Source: Roseinatronobacter alkalisoli (GTDB lineage: Bacteria; Pseudomonadota; Alphaproteobacteria; Rhodobacterales; Rhodobacteraceae). Taken from it: a stretch of DNA of 64,000 nt. Each line of letters starts with the position of its first letter. Position 1 is the first letter of the stretch. Made by a program: the position numbers and the translations under genes. Where the stretch lies: assembly GCF_028745735.1 (NCBI RefSeq), contig NZ_JAQZSM010000020.1, forward strand, positions 1 through 64,000, written 5' to 3'. This document shows positions 27,723-36,034 of the stretch, in pieces. The notes under the pieces were generated by a model, which did not search any database, was not told where the DNA came from, and was given only the letters and a program-made list of their open reading frames with translations.

Positions 27723-28373
27723 TTATTGCTGGCCGGATTCCGCCCCGCCCTGGCTGTCAGCGGGTTCCGACGCGGGCGGCCCGAGCATCATCCGCAGCAT
27801 GTCATCCAGCATTTCGCCGGATGTATTCACCTTGAGGAAACCCGAGATCCCGCCATATGTCACTTCAAGAACAAGCCCGCCAAGATTGAGCGCCGAAATC
27901 CGCGACGGGGAAATATTCAGTTTCTTCTGCAGGAGTTTTCCGACGCCTTTCCACTGCGCGACAAAGATGTTCAACTGCGGATTGTCGGGGTCGCCGTCAT
28001 GGATGGTGCGCCGGACGAATTCGATGGCGATCGTCCCCCATTTCTGGTTGGCGCTGCGGCTGTCACTCCAGTGTTTCAGGGCCGAGAGCACGCTTTCGGC
28101 ATCATCAAGATCTGCGAACAGTTCTGTCAGATCCTCCACATCATTCGAGGCATTGGTGTGAAGCAATTGCAGAAGGATGTCTTCCTTGCTGTTGAAATTG
28201 GAGTAGAAGGCGCCCTTCGAGAATCCGGCCTCTTCCGCGATCATTTCCACGGAAGCCCCGTCATACCCGTGGCGCGAAACCACTTCGAAGGCCGATTCAA
28301 GCAGCTTCCGTCGCGTGGCGGCCTGGCTTTCCGCGCGTGAAAGCCTTTTTTTCCTTGGTGCTGTAGAAACCAT
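27723..28373 (-). CDS. TetR-family regulator, candidate controller of the aromatic island
   Basis: 216 residues. Canonical HTH in the first 60 (RRKLLESAFEVVSRHGYDGA, then IAEEAGFSKGAFYSNFNSKE). The C-terminal ligand domain ends in a low-complexity tail. It is the only regulator gene inside the island, and the island's five promoters share a TetR-style palindrome. Transcribed with the DoxX gene 24 bases upstream. Autoregulation through the site at 28907-28938 is possible, since that site lies upstream of the doxX-tetR pair. The effector is presumably a pathway aromatic (inference). Confidence 0.9.
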   Translation of the reverse strand: MVSTAPRKKRLSRAESQAATRRKLLESAFEVVSRHGYDGASVEMIAEEAGFSKGAFYSNFNSKEDILLQLLHTNASNDVEDLTELFADLDDAESVLSALKHWSDSRSANQKWGTIAIEFVRRTIHDGDPDNPQLNIFVAQWKGVGKLLQKKLNISPSRISALNLGGLVLEVTYGGISGFLKVNTSGEMLDDMLRMMLGPPASEPADSQGGAESGQQ

Positions 28374-28397
28374 GTCGAACCTTTTCTTTTGTCGTTT

Positions 28398-28763
28398 TCA
28401 GACCGGCTGGATGAAACCGGCAATCAGGCACATCATAGCCCAGAACAGCGGATATTCAGGCCCCATATTCTGCCAGCGCCAGTTGAAACCATTAATTCTG
28501 ACGACAGCATAGGCCGCGCCCAGAAGCGCCATGGCCCCGACCAGCCCGCCGGTTCTTGGTGCGAGTCCCGCCCCCAATCCGATGACCGCTACAGTTTCCA
28601 TCACGATTGCCGCGATTAGAAAGACCACCCCCGGCTTCAGGCCGGCGGCTTCGAATGTTCCTTGTGCTTTTCCGAAATGCCGGATTTTCCCGATCAGATG
28701 GGGAATGAACCAGGCGCCGCAAATGACCTGAAAAAGGCGGAACAAGTCAATCGTGTCAGACAT
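28398..28763 (-). CDS. DoxX-family membrane protein
   Basis: 121 residues, four hydrophobic segments (about 5-25, 45-65, 70-88, 103-120), with the DoxX-like opening LFRLFQVICGAWFIPHLIGKI. Members are small inner-membrane proteins, some linked to quinone or thiol redox chemistry. Co-transcribed with tetR and divergent from the P450 operon. A specific role in aromatic catabolism is not established. Confidence 0.8.
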   Translation of the reverse strand: MSDTIDLFRLFQVICGAWFIPHLIGKIRHFGKAQGTFEAAGLKPGVVFLIAAIVMETVAVIGLGAGLAPRTGGLVGAMALLGAAYAVVRINGFNWRWQNMGPEYPLFWAMMCLIAGFIQPV

Positions 28764-28884
28764 TTGCGTAATCTCCCGGAAGCCGCGCTGTCATGTCCTG
28801 CGCTGCAGGGCATGCGTGCGGCAACCATTTCGTATCTGAAAACCGGAAGGAATGTCAATCTTTGCGGCGCCGGAATATGAACAC

Positions 28885-28938
28885 TTGACGTGTGGTGGCT
28901 ATTGGAATACTAAAAGGTATCGGAACACTGATAGGTAT
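28885..28938 (+). promoter_or_regulatory. Island promoter 3 (P450 operon) with two operators
   Basis: TTGACG (28885-28890), 17 bases, TACTAA (28908-28913). Operator ATACT-AAAA-GGTAT (28907-28920) covers the -10 and ACACT-GATA-GGTAT (28925-28938) covers the start region. Centre-to-centre distance is exactly 18 bp. This is the clearest example of the island operator. Confidence 0.7.
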
Positions 28939-29016
28939 CCTAAGTAGGGACCCGGAAGTGGGACGGTCCGGACGGGAGGGTCCGGTCAGGAATGTATCGT
29001 CAGGGAGGACGTCGTA

Positions 29017-30219
29017 ATGTCGTTTGATTTTCTGAACTCGGAGGCGCTGTTCAGCGACCCCTATCCGGTGTTTGCGCGGCTACGCAAAGAAGCCCCCGTC
29101 CATTTCTACGAGGCCACCCAGGAATTTCTGGTGACCCGCTATGATGATTGCCGCATCGTTGGCAGCAATGACAAGGTTTTCGGCCCAGCCGCAACCGAAG
29201 GGCGGCCGGAATTTCGCGTGATGGGCACGCCGAATGTGCTGACCATGTCTGGCGAAAGGCATCAGAGCCTGCGCAAAGGCATTGATGCGATTGTCGATCA
29301 GCCGCATGTGCGCAGCTATGTGGATGAACTTACCCGTCCTGTCCTGCAGCGTTTTCTGGATGAGTTGAAACCCAGGGGTGAAGCCAACCTGACCACCGAT
29401 CTGTTCGAGCCGGTATCGGTGCGCTGCGTTGGTGATGCGCTGGGGTTCACTGAAACCCCGCTGGAAAACCTTTATGAATGGTTCTACGCCATGGCCGATG
29501 GTCTGGCGCTGGGGGCCGGTGCGCCCTTGCCCGACCCGCAGGCGGTCTGGGACCGGCTGGAGCGCACGAATGCGGATATCAACAAGCATTTCGGCAAACT
29601 CTATGAGGACTGTCTGGCCAAACCCAGACCGCGCGCGATCACCAACCATATTATCTATGGTGGCATGCCAGAGGGGCAGGTCCGGTCGTTTGAAGAGTTG
29701 TTGCCGACCATGCGGGTGATCTTTCTGGGTGGGTTTCAGGAACCCGGACATGCGGCGGCAAATGCGGCCACGGGCCTGCTGATGGATGCAGAGCAGCGCA
29801 GGGCAATGCTTGACGCCCCCGATGAACATGCGCTGAAAGCCTTTGACGAAGGTCTTCGCTGGATTGCCCCCATTGGCGTGACGCCGCGCGTGGCCAATGC
29901 GGATTTCGAACTGAACGGTGTCACCATTCCTGCGGGATCGACCGTGGCCATCGTCATGTCTTCGGCCAATCGCGATGAAACCCGGTTCGATGATCCGGAC
30001 CGGTTCGACATGTTCCGCAAGAAAAAGCCACATCTGACCTTCGGTTTCCGGCCGCATTTCTGCTCGGGGCATTTCCTGAGCCGGGCAATGGGCGAAATCA
30101 TCATGACAGAGGTGTTCAGGCAGTTGCCCAATATCCGTCTTGATCCCGACAAGAACGTGGTGGCCAGCGGCTGGCGGTTCCGGGGTGTCAAGGAACTTCC
30201 GGTGAAGTGGGACGCCTGA
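29017..30219 (+). CDS. Cytochrome P450, GcoA/CYP255-like aromatic O-demethylase
   Basis: 400 residues. Heme loop FGFRPHFCSG (342-351, Cys349) and ExxR in EGLRW (E278, R281). The I-helix has GGFQEPG (238-244) in place of the usual AGxDTT. The guaiacol O-demethylase GcoA, as I recall its sequence, has the same QEPGH motif, and the two also share EPVSVR, GMPxGQ and EGLRW blocks. GcoA-type enzymes remove O-methyl from guaiacol or syringol-like phenols, releasing formaldehyde. GcoA uses the fused reductase GcoB; here separate ferredoxin and reductase genes are present. Stop overlaps ligJ start (TGATG). Confidence 0.88.
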   Translation: MSFDFLNSEALFSDPYPVFARLRKEAPVHFYEATQEFLVTRYDDCRIVGSNDKVFGPAATEGRPEFRVMGTPNVLTMSGERHQSLRKGIDAIVDQPHVRSYVDELTRPVLQRFLDELKPRGEANLTTDLFEPVSVRCVGDALGFTETPLENLYEWFYAMADGLALGAGAPLPDPQAVWDRLERTNADINKHFGKLYEDCLAKPRPRAITNHIIYGGMPEGQVRSFEELLPTMRVIFLGGFQEPGHAAANAATGLLMDAEQRRAMLDAPDEHALKAFDEGLRWIAPIGVTPRVANADFELNGVTIPAGSTVAIVMSSANRDETRFDDPDRFDMFRKKKPHLTFGFRPHFCSGHFLSRAMGEIIMTEVFRQLPNIRLDPDKNVVASGWRFRGVKELPVKWDA

Positions 30220-31241
30220 TGGGCCTTGTCATCGACTGTCACGGTCATTTCACGACCGAGCCGCAGTATCATCACGACTATCGCAAGGCGCAGATTGCCT
30301 TTGCCGAAGGCAAGGGCGCGCGGCCGGACTATCCCGGTATACCGGATGCGGAATTGTCCGGGATCATCGCGGCCAATCAACTGCGGATGCAGCGCGAGCG
30401 CGGCTCTGATGTGACGATCATCTCGCCGCGTGCAAGTGGCATGGGGCACCATATCGGCGATGATGACATCGCTGGCGAATGGGCGCGGGTGTCGAATAAT
30501 AATATCAGGCGCATCTTTGAGCTGTACCCGGAGAATTTTGCCGGGGTCTGCCAGTTGCCGCAAACTGTCGACGGGGATCTGGCCCCGGTGGTGGCCGAAC
30601 TGGAACGCTGCGTGCAAGAGGGGTTTGTCGGCTGCAACCTGAACCCGGACCCTTCGGGCGGGAAATGGTCGGCGCCGCCGGTCTATGACCCCTGGTGGGA
30701 CCCGCTATGGGAGGCGATGGTGCGTCTGGACGTGCCTGCGATGATCCATGTTTCCGGATCCTGCGAGCGTTGCCTGCACACGACCGGGGCCCATTACATC
30801 AATGGTGACACGGCCGTGTTCATGCAGTTGATAGAAGGGGACCTGTTCCAGCGTCATCCCGGGCTGCGGCTGATCATTCCCCATGGCGGTGGCGCTGCGC
30901 CCTATCACTGGGGGCGCTATCGTGGCCTGTCGATGATGCTGAACAAGCCGACCCTGTCCGACCATCTGATGCATAATCTTTATTTCGATACCTGCGTTTA
31001 TCATCAGGCCGGAATCGAGACCCTGTTCAAGGTCGTGGACAGCAAGAACATTCTGTTCGGGTCCGAATTGCTGGGCGCGGTGAAGGCCACGGACCCGGAA
31101 ACCGGCCACCCGTTCGATGACACCAGACGCTATATCGACAATCTTGGTCTGGACGCGGCCACCCGCCATGCCGTGTTCGAAGGCAATGCGCGCCGGGTCT
31201 ATCCTCGGCTGGACGCGCGGCTGAAGATGCAGGGCCGGTGA
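30219..31241 (+). CDS. ligJ: 4-Oxalomesaconate hydratase (LigJ-type amidohydrolase)
   Basis: 340 residues from ATG 30219. Metal motif DCHGH (6-10). The rest follows LigJ of Sphingobium closely as remembered: ERGSDVTIISPRAS, CNLNPDPSGGKW, MIHVSGSC, HTTGAHYINGDT, IPHGGGAAPYHWGR, FDTCVYHQ and EGNARRVYPRLDA. The enzyme adds water to enol-form 4-oxalomesaconate, giving 4-carboxy-4-hydroxy-2-oxoadipate, in the gallate and protocatechuate 4,5-cleavage pathways. Translationally coupled to the P450 gene. This assignment sets the lower pathway of the island. Confidence 0.92.
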   Translation: MGLVIDCHGHFTTEPQYHHDYRKAQIAFAEGKGARPDYPGIPDAELSGIIAANQLRMQRERGSDVTIISPRASGMGHHIGDDDIAGEWARVSNNNIRRIFELYPENFAGVCQLPQTVDGDLAPVVAELERCVQEGFVGCNLNPDPSGGKWSAPPVYDPWWDPLWEAMVRLDVPAMIHVSGSCERCLHTTGAHYINGDTAVFMQLIEGDLFQRHPGLRLIIPHGGGAAPYHWGRYRGLSMMLNKPTLSDHLMHNLYFDTCVYHQAGIETLFKVVDSKNILFGSELLGAVKATDPETGHPFDDTRRYIDNLGLDAATRHAVFEGNARRVYPRLDARLKMQGR

Positions 31242-31284
31242 CGGCCTGACCGACATTACCGTTTAATTTACAGGGAGAAGTTCC

Positions 31285-32199
31285 ATGGCTGAGCTGACCA
31301 GGTTTCGTATTGCCGGGGGCGCGCAGGGGTTCAACTGGCTGCCGGTTTTCGTCGCCGAGGAATTCGGCCTGTTCCGCAAGCACGGGCTGGAGATCGACTA
31401 CAGGAAGATGGGCGGCGTCGCGCTGGCCACCAGCGCAGTTCTGGAAGGGGGGGCGGAACTGGCCATCACCCCGCCGGAAGGGGTGTTGCGGGATTTTGTC
31501 GATGGCGGCGATCTTCGTATCGTGGCCGCCAATGCTGTCCGTCTGCCGATGTCACTGGTGGCCCGGCCCGGGATCACGGCGCTGAGCGGGCTGAAGGGCG
31601 CGAAAATCGGCACGTCATCGCTGACGGAAGGGACCGCAATCTATACCCGGATTCTGCTGGCCGATGCCGGACTGAGCTATCCGGATGATTACGACTTCGA
31701 ACTGGCCGGCATTCACACCACCCGCTGGGACGCCTTGCAGGCGGGCACGATCGATTGCGCGCCACAACCTGCGCCGTGGAATTTCATGGCCGCGCGCGCG
31801 GGCTACAACCTGATCGGCGAGGTCAACGCGGCCATACCAGAGGTGATCTTCACGGGTCTGATCGGGAATGCCGCCTGGCTGGACAAGAACCGCGACACGA
31901 TACAGCGTCTGCTCGCGGCACTCAGCGCGGCGCATGACATCACCAATGACCCGGCCCAGGAAGACAGGATTTTGCCGATCTTCCAGCGGATTACGACCAA
32001 GGATGATGCCGGTCTGGCGCGGCAGGGGCTTGTCTATATGCGCGATATGGGAATGTGGCCTGCGAAACTGGCAATTTCAGACAAGGCGCTGGATACCTCC
32101 ATTGAACTGATGGTCCGTGCCGGTCTGCTGGATGACGACGCCCGGCAAAAGGCGCGTGGCGCGTTTGATCCGCAGTATCTTGCTGCAGCAGCGGAGTAG
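31285..32199 (+). CDS. NMT1/THI5-like binding-protein-fold protein without signal peptide
   Basis: 304 residues with the periplasmic-binding-protein type 2 fold of the SsuA/TauA/THI5 group ([23 protein letters not shown], then [29 protein letters not shown]). The N-terminus [13 protein letters not shown] starts directly with the first beta strand, so there is no export signal. No matching permease or ATPase gene is adjacent. It lies between ligJ and the LigK-type aldolase gene. Some soluble members of this fold are enzymes, for example 4,5-dihydroxyphthalate decarboxylase, so a cytoplasmic isomerase or decarboxylase role is plausible here. Confidence 0.75.
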   Translation: MAELTRFRIAGGAQGFNWLPVFVAEEFGLFRKHGLEIDYRKMGGVALATSAVLEGGAELAITPPEGVLRDFVDGGDLRIVAANAVRLPMSLVARPGITALSGLKGAKIGTSSLTEGTAIYTRILLADAGLSYPDDYDFELAGIHTTRWDALQAGTIDCAPQPAPWNFMAARAGYNLIGEVNAAIPEVIFTGLIGNAAWLDKNRDTIQRLLAALSAAHDITNDPAQEDRILPIFQRITTKDDAGLARQGLVYMRDMGMWPAKLAISDKALDTSIELMVRAGLLDDDARQKARGAFDPQYLAAAAE

Positions 32200-32206
32200 C
32201 ACGGAG

Positions 32207-32884
32207 ATGGCAAAAGTTGTCACCAATGTCACGCGGACCGATATCGCGCTTTGCCACAGCCTTGGCGCGCTCGGGGTTGCAACAGTCCATGAAGCGCAGG
32301 GGCGGCGCGGTTTACTTGCGCCCCGCATCCGCCCCATTCAGGAGGGTGCCCGCATCGGCGGCAATGCCCTGACCTGCGAGGTGGCGCCGGGCGATAACTG
32401 GATGATCCATGTCGCGATGGAACAGGCGCAGCCGGGGGATATTCTTGTGGTGACCCCGACCAGCCCCTGTGATGACGGATATTTCGGCGACCTTCTGGCG
32501 GCCTCGGCCAAGGCGCGCGGTGTGCTGGGACTCGTTATCGATGCCGGGGTGCGTGATCTGCGCGATCTGCGCCGGATGCAGTTCCCGGTCTGGAGCAAAA
32601 CTGTCCATGCGCAGGGAACGGTCAAGGAAACGCTGGCGGATGTGCAGGTGCCTGTGACCTGCGCGAATATGCGCATTCATCCGGGCGATGTGATTGTTGC
32701 CGATGATGACGGGATCTGTGTGGTGCGCAGGCAGGATGCCGCAGCGGTGCTTGATAAGGCCCGGCAGAGAGAGGCGATGGAAGAGGAAAAGCGCCATCTC
32801 TATGAGAGTGGCCAGCTTAGTCTGGATATCAACAACATGCGTGAGCGGCTTGCAAGGAAAGGGTTGAAATATGAATCCACCTGA
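32207..32884 (+). CDS. ligK: LigK/RraA-fold 4-carboxy-4-hydroxy-2-oxoadipate aldolase
   Basis: 225 residues from ATG 32207, 8 bases after the previous stop. RraA-like fold with [14 protein letters not shown], the ligand loop [30 protein letters not shown] and [12 protein letters not shown]. The Asp/Arg pair typical of divalent-metal class II pyruvate aldolases is in the last segment. Together with LigJ it would split 4-carboxy-4-hydroxy-2-oxoadipate into pyruvate and oxaloacetate. The C-terminal 25 residues are extra compared with the bare RraA domain, as in LigK/GalC. Overlaps the cupin gene by 14 bases. Confidence 0.88.
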   Translation: MAKVVTNVTRTDIALCHSLGALGVATVHEAQGRRGLLAPRIRPIQEGARIGGNALTCEVAPGDNWMIHVAMEQAQPGDILVVTPTSPCDDGYFGDLLAASAKARGVLGLVIDAGVRDLRDLRRMQFPVWSKTVHAQGTVKETLADVQVPVTCANMRIHPGDVIVADDDGICVVRRQDAAAVLDKARQREAMEEEKRHLYESGQLSLDINNMRERLARKGLKYEST

Positions 32885-33410
32885 AACACCCCGCCGGGTT
32901 ATTACCGGCATCCGCGATGGCAAATCCGTGTTCGTGTCCGACGGGCCGGTCCCAAACACGCATCACTACACTGCATTGCCGGGGCATATGACATCGGTCG
33001 TCTATGCCACGGCGGCCAGGCCGAACCTGCCGCAGGATCAGGCGGAACAGGCCCCGCCGCGCATGCCCGTCCCGCCCGCGCCAGGGGAAACCCGGCTGAT
33101 GATCGTGACCATGCCGCCCGATACTGTGTTCGCCGGGGCTGATGCAGAGGCGGCGGTTGCTGAACAGGCCACGCATATTCCCGGCCTGATCGACACATTC
33201 GAACCCGATGCCCCCGGCATGCATACCACGGATACTGTCGATTACGACATCGTGCTGGATGGCGAAATCTGGCTGGAACTGGATGACGGCGCGCAGACTC
33301 GGTTAACCCGGGGGGATGTGGTGGTGCAGTGCGGCACCCGCCATGCCTGGCGCAACAAGAGCGATCAGAACGCGACGCTGTGTTTCGTTCTGATCGGGGC
33401 GGCCCGGTAA
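32871..33410 (+). CDS. Cupin-domain protein
   Basis: 179 residues. The N-terminal half is extended and Pro-rich; the C-terminal half is a cupin barrel with [18 protein letters not shown] and [20 protein letters not shown]. In the second motif G-x-H is kept (GTRHAW), while the first motif has D-Y-D-I-V in place of the usual His pair. A metal-binding oxygenase site is therefore doubtful but not excluded. It overlaps ligK and precedes the ferredoxin gene. Such proteins often accompany aromatic clusters as isomerases or of unknown role. Confidence 0.75.
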   Translation: MNPPETPRRVITGIRDGKSVFVSDGPVPNTHHYTALPGHMTSVVYATAARPNLPQDQAEQAPPRMPVPPAPGETRLMIVTMPPDTVFAGADAEAAVAEQATHIPGLIDTFEPDAPGMHTTDTVDYDIVLDGEIWLELDDGAQTRLTRGDVVVQCGTRHAWRNKSDQNATLCFVLIGAAR

Positions 33411-33478
33411 TGGCCGGGGTCGGCAGGGCACATACGGGGCACATAAGGCACGCGATATCAATATCGGAGGAGGAACCA

Positions 33479-33799
33479 ATGGGGAATTTCACGCTGATCA
33501 CACGCGACGGAGGGGCCATCCCGCTTACGGGGCGCGCCGATGTCCCGCTGATGGAAATCATCCGCGATGCGGGACATGAAGAACTGATCGCCATGTGTGG
33601 CGGCTGCATGTCCTGCGCCACCTGCCATGTCTATATCGACAATGTTCCCGCAGGGCAGGCATTGCCGGAAATGGATGCCGATGAAGATGCAATGCTGGAC
33701 GCATCCGACTTCCGCAAACCCAACTCACGCCTGAGTTGTCAGGTGCCGTGGCGCAGCGAATTATCTGGCGTCACTGTCGAGATCGCACCGGAAGAATAA
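33479..33799 (+). CDS. [2Fe-2S] ferredoxin, adrenodoxin/putidaredoxin type
   Basis: 106 residues from ATG 33479 behind a strong GGAGGAGGAA. The cluster ligands are in CGGCMSCATC, about residues 40-49 (the first three of four follow C-x5-C-x2-C), with the last in RLSCQ near 86. It carries single electrons from the FAD reductase at 23256 to the P450 at 29017, forming a bacterial class I P450 system. Last gene of the P450 operon. The acidic C-terminus (VEIAPEE) is typical. Confidence 0.93.
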   Translation: MGNFTLITRDGGAIPLTGRADVPLMEIIRDAGHEELIAMCGGCMSCATCHVYIDNVPAGQALPEMDADEDAMLDASDFRKPNSRLSCQVPWRSELSGVTVEIAPEE

Positions 33800-33820
33800 C
33801 GAGAATCCGGATTGATCTGA

Positions 33821-33852
33821 ATACCATTTGGTATTACAATTCCAATTGGTTT
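33821..33852 (+). promoter_or_regulatory. Island operator 4, before the liv-type transporter operon
   Basis: ATACC-ATTT-GGTAT (33821-33834), a perfect 5-4-5 palindrome, and ATTCC-AATT-GGTTT (33839-33852) exactly 18 bp downstream. The -35/-10 is not clear by eye. The next gene starts at 33907. Confidence 0.65.
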
Positions 33853-33906
33853 GCCGAGGAGGGCCGTCGGTGATGGTTGCGCAAACCTGAACAGGGAGGG
33901 GAGAAC

Positions 33907-35103
33907 ATGAAATATACTGGGACAGTTTTACTGGCGGTCATCGCATCTGCTGCACTGAATGCCGGTTCCGTATCGGCGGATACGATCAGGATCGGGGCAA
34001 GCGCGCCCAGAAGCGGCCCGCAGGCTGGGGCCGCGTCGGCAGTGTATTGGCCCACGCTTGAGCTATGGGTTCACAACGTGAACGAAGCGGGCGGGCTGGA
34101 TGTCGGCGGGGAAAAGATGATGATCGAACTTGTCGCATATGATGACAAGTCACAGCCCGATGAGGCCGTGAAGAACATCCAGCGCCTGACCACCCAGGAC
34201 AAGGTGGATTTCATTGCCGCGCCATACAGCACCGGGCTGAACCTTGCGACTGCCCCGTTGATTGCGCGCGCCGGCCTGCCGCAGATCGTGGCGACCGGCA
34301 ACCTGAATGATCTGGAGCCTTTTGTCGAAAAATGGCCGAATACCTTCTGGTTGCTTGGCCGGGCGTCCGATCTGTCCACTGGTATTGTCGGAACACTGAG
34401 CAGCATGCGCGAGAAGGGCGAGGTCGGCAACAAGGTCGCACTTGTATATGTGGGCGATGCTTTCGGGCTGGAAATGATGGCCGGTGGCAAACCCGCATTC
34501 GAGGAAGCCGGATTTGAGATCGTCTATGAAAGTTCCTATCCGATCGGCGCGCAGGATCTTGCCCCCATCATCTCGGGTGCGAAATCTTCGGGGGCGGATG
34601 CTTTCGTCGCCTATTCCTACCCGCCGGATTCCTTTGCCCTGACAGAACAGGCGCAGGTGCAAAGCTTCAATCCTGCGGTTTTCTATGTCGGTGTCGGTGG
34701 CGCGCTGACAGGTTTCGGCGAGCGTTTCGGCGATGGCGTCGAGGGCGTGATGTCGATGGGTGGCATCGACCCGGTATCCGACGCCTATCAGCAGTTCCGC
34801 ACGCAACAGATTGCGGTTACCGGTGTTGCGCCGGATTACTGGGCCAACCCGATCGTCTATGCCGGTATGGAAATCCTTGGCACTGCAATCGAACGGGTCG
34901 GCAGCCTTGATAAGGCAGCGGTCATCAGTGAAATCCAGAGCGGAAGCTTTGATACTGTGATTGGTCAGGTTTCGTTCAGCAACAACATTGTTGAACAGGT
35001 CTGGAACGTGGGTCAGTGGCATGACGGCGTCTTCTACGGCGTCAATGCCAAGGGACTGGATGCGGCGGCGGACCCGTTCGTCAAGCCTGTCTGGTCCAGA
35101 TGA
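33907..35103 (+). CDS. livK: Branched-chain-amino-acid-type ABC substrate-binding protein
   Basis: 398 residues from ATG 33907. Signal peptide about 1-24 (ends VSADT). Type 1 binding fold with IRIGASAPRSGPQAGAA at the mature start and NEAGGLDVGG, as in LivK/HmgA-like proteins. Transporters of this family in catabolic islands frequently import aromatic acids rather than leucine. Here the operator shared with the pathway genes suggests the island's aromatic substrate. First of five transporter genes. Confidence 0.9.
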   Translation: MKYTGTVLLAVIASAALNAGSVSADTIRIGASAPRSGPQAGAASAVYWPTLELWVHNVNEAGGLDVGGEKMMIELVAYDDKSQPDEAVKNIQRLTTQDKVDFIAAPYSTGLNLATAPLIARAGLPQIVATGNLNDLEPFVEKWPNTFWLLGRASDLSTGIVGTLSSMREKGEVGNKVALVYVGDAFGLEMMAGGKPAFEEAGFEIVYESSYPIGAQDLAPIISGAKSSGADAFVAYSYPPDSFALTEQAQVQSFNPAVFYVGVGGALTGFGERFGDGVEGVMSMGGIDPVSDAYQQFRTQQIAVTGVAPDYWANPIVYAGMEILGTAIERVGSLDKAAVISEIQSGSFDTVIGQVSFSNNIVEQVWNVGQWHDGVFYGVNAKGLDAAADPFVKPVWSR

Positions 35104-35167
35104 TCTGACATCTGCAAACCCGGCGGGGCGTCTGTAAACGCCTTGCCGGACAACAAGGCGGACTCCA

Positions 35168-36034
35168 ATGACAATTCTTGTGACAGGTATCCTGCTGGGC
35201 GGGACCTATGCCCTGATCGCGCTTGGGCTGACCCTGCAATACGGTGTTGCGCGCATCATGAACCTATCAAATGGCGAAACGCTGGTCGCGGCCTGTTTCG
35301 CGGCGTGGCTGCTGTTCACAGCGGGGGGGATCAACCCGCTCTGGGGATTGCTGATCATCGCCCCGCTTGGTTTCATCGCGAACGGGGCGATATATCTTGG
35401 ACTGCTGCGCCCGCTGGTTAGACGCGCGAGCAGTCAGGGAATGCTTGAGGTCGATTCCATCCTTGCGACCTTTGGTCTTCTGTTTCTCTTTCAGGGGCTG
35501 ATGCATCTGGCATTCGGCGGCGCGTATTTCAACTATCAGTTTCTTGCTGTGCCCTTCGATTTCCTTGGGGGCAGTTATGCCCTGAACCGGGTCACGGCCT
35601 TTTTCGCGGCCGTCATTATTGCCCTGGCGCTGTATCTGTTCCTGTACAGAACCCGGATAGGAACCGCCGTGCGCGCAGTCGCGGTCGATCCTGATGCCGC
35701 GCGCCTTGTCGCCATTGATGTGGGGCGGATTGCGGCATTCGCTTTTGCATTGGGCGGGGCGATCACTGCCAGTGGCGGCGTTCTGTTATCGACCTTCTAT
35801 ACGTTCAATGCCTCCATGGGGGCGGTTTTTGTCATGAAGGCGCTGATCATCGTGATCATGGGCGGCGTGGGCGATGTGCGCGGCGCTGCAATTGCCGCGC
35901 TTATTCTGGGCGTGATGGAAACGCTGGTCGCTAGTCTGATCGACCCCGGACTGACCCTGGCGGCGACATACGGACTGTTCATCGTGATCCTTCTTTTCCG
36001 CCCGCAGGGCCTGTTCGGAGGCGCAAAAGGATGA
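35168..36034 (+). CDS. livH: ABC permease, LivH family
   Basis: 288 residues, about 8 membrane segments, opening ILLGGTYALIALGLTLQYGVARIMNLSNGE, the LivH signature, and IIVIMGGVGDVRGAAIAALI in the conserved EAA-like region. Forms the channel with LivM. Its stop overlaps the livM start (ATGA). Confidence 0.93.
   Translation: MTILVTGILLGGTYALIALGLTLQYGVARIMNLSNGETLVAACFAAWLLFTAGGINPLWGLLIIAPLGFIANGAIYLGLLRPLVRRASSQGMLEVDSILATFGLLFLFQGLMHLAFGGAYFNYQFLAVPFDFLGGSYALNRVTAFFAAVIIALALYLFLYRTRIGTAVRAVAVDPDAARLVAIDVGRIAAFAFALGGAITASGGVLLSTFYTFNASMGAVFVMKALIIVIMGGVGDVRGAAIAALILGVMETLVASLIDPGLTLAATYGLFIVILLFRPQGLFGGAKG

Noticed and set aside
31285-32199. NMT1-like protein annotated as a periplasmic importer component
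   Set aside because: No signal peptide and no matching permease or ATPase next to it; left as a fold-level call.
33239-33410. Cupin annotated as a ring-cleavage dioxygenase
   Set aside because: The first cupin motif lacks the usual metal-binding His pair, so a dioxygenase label is not supported.
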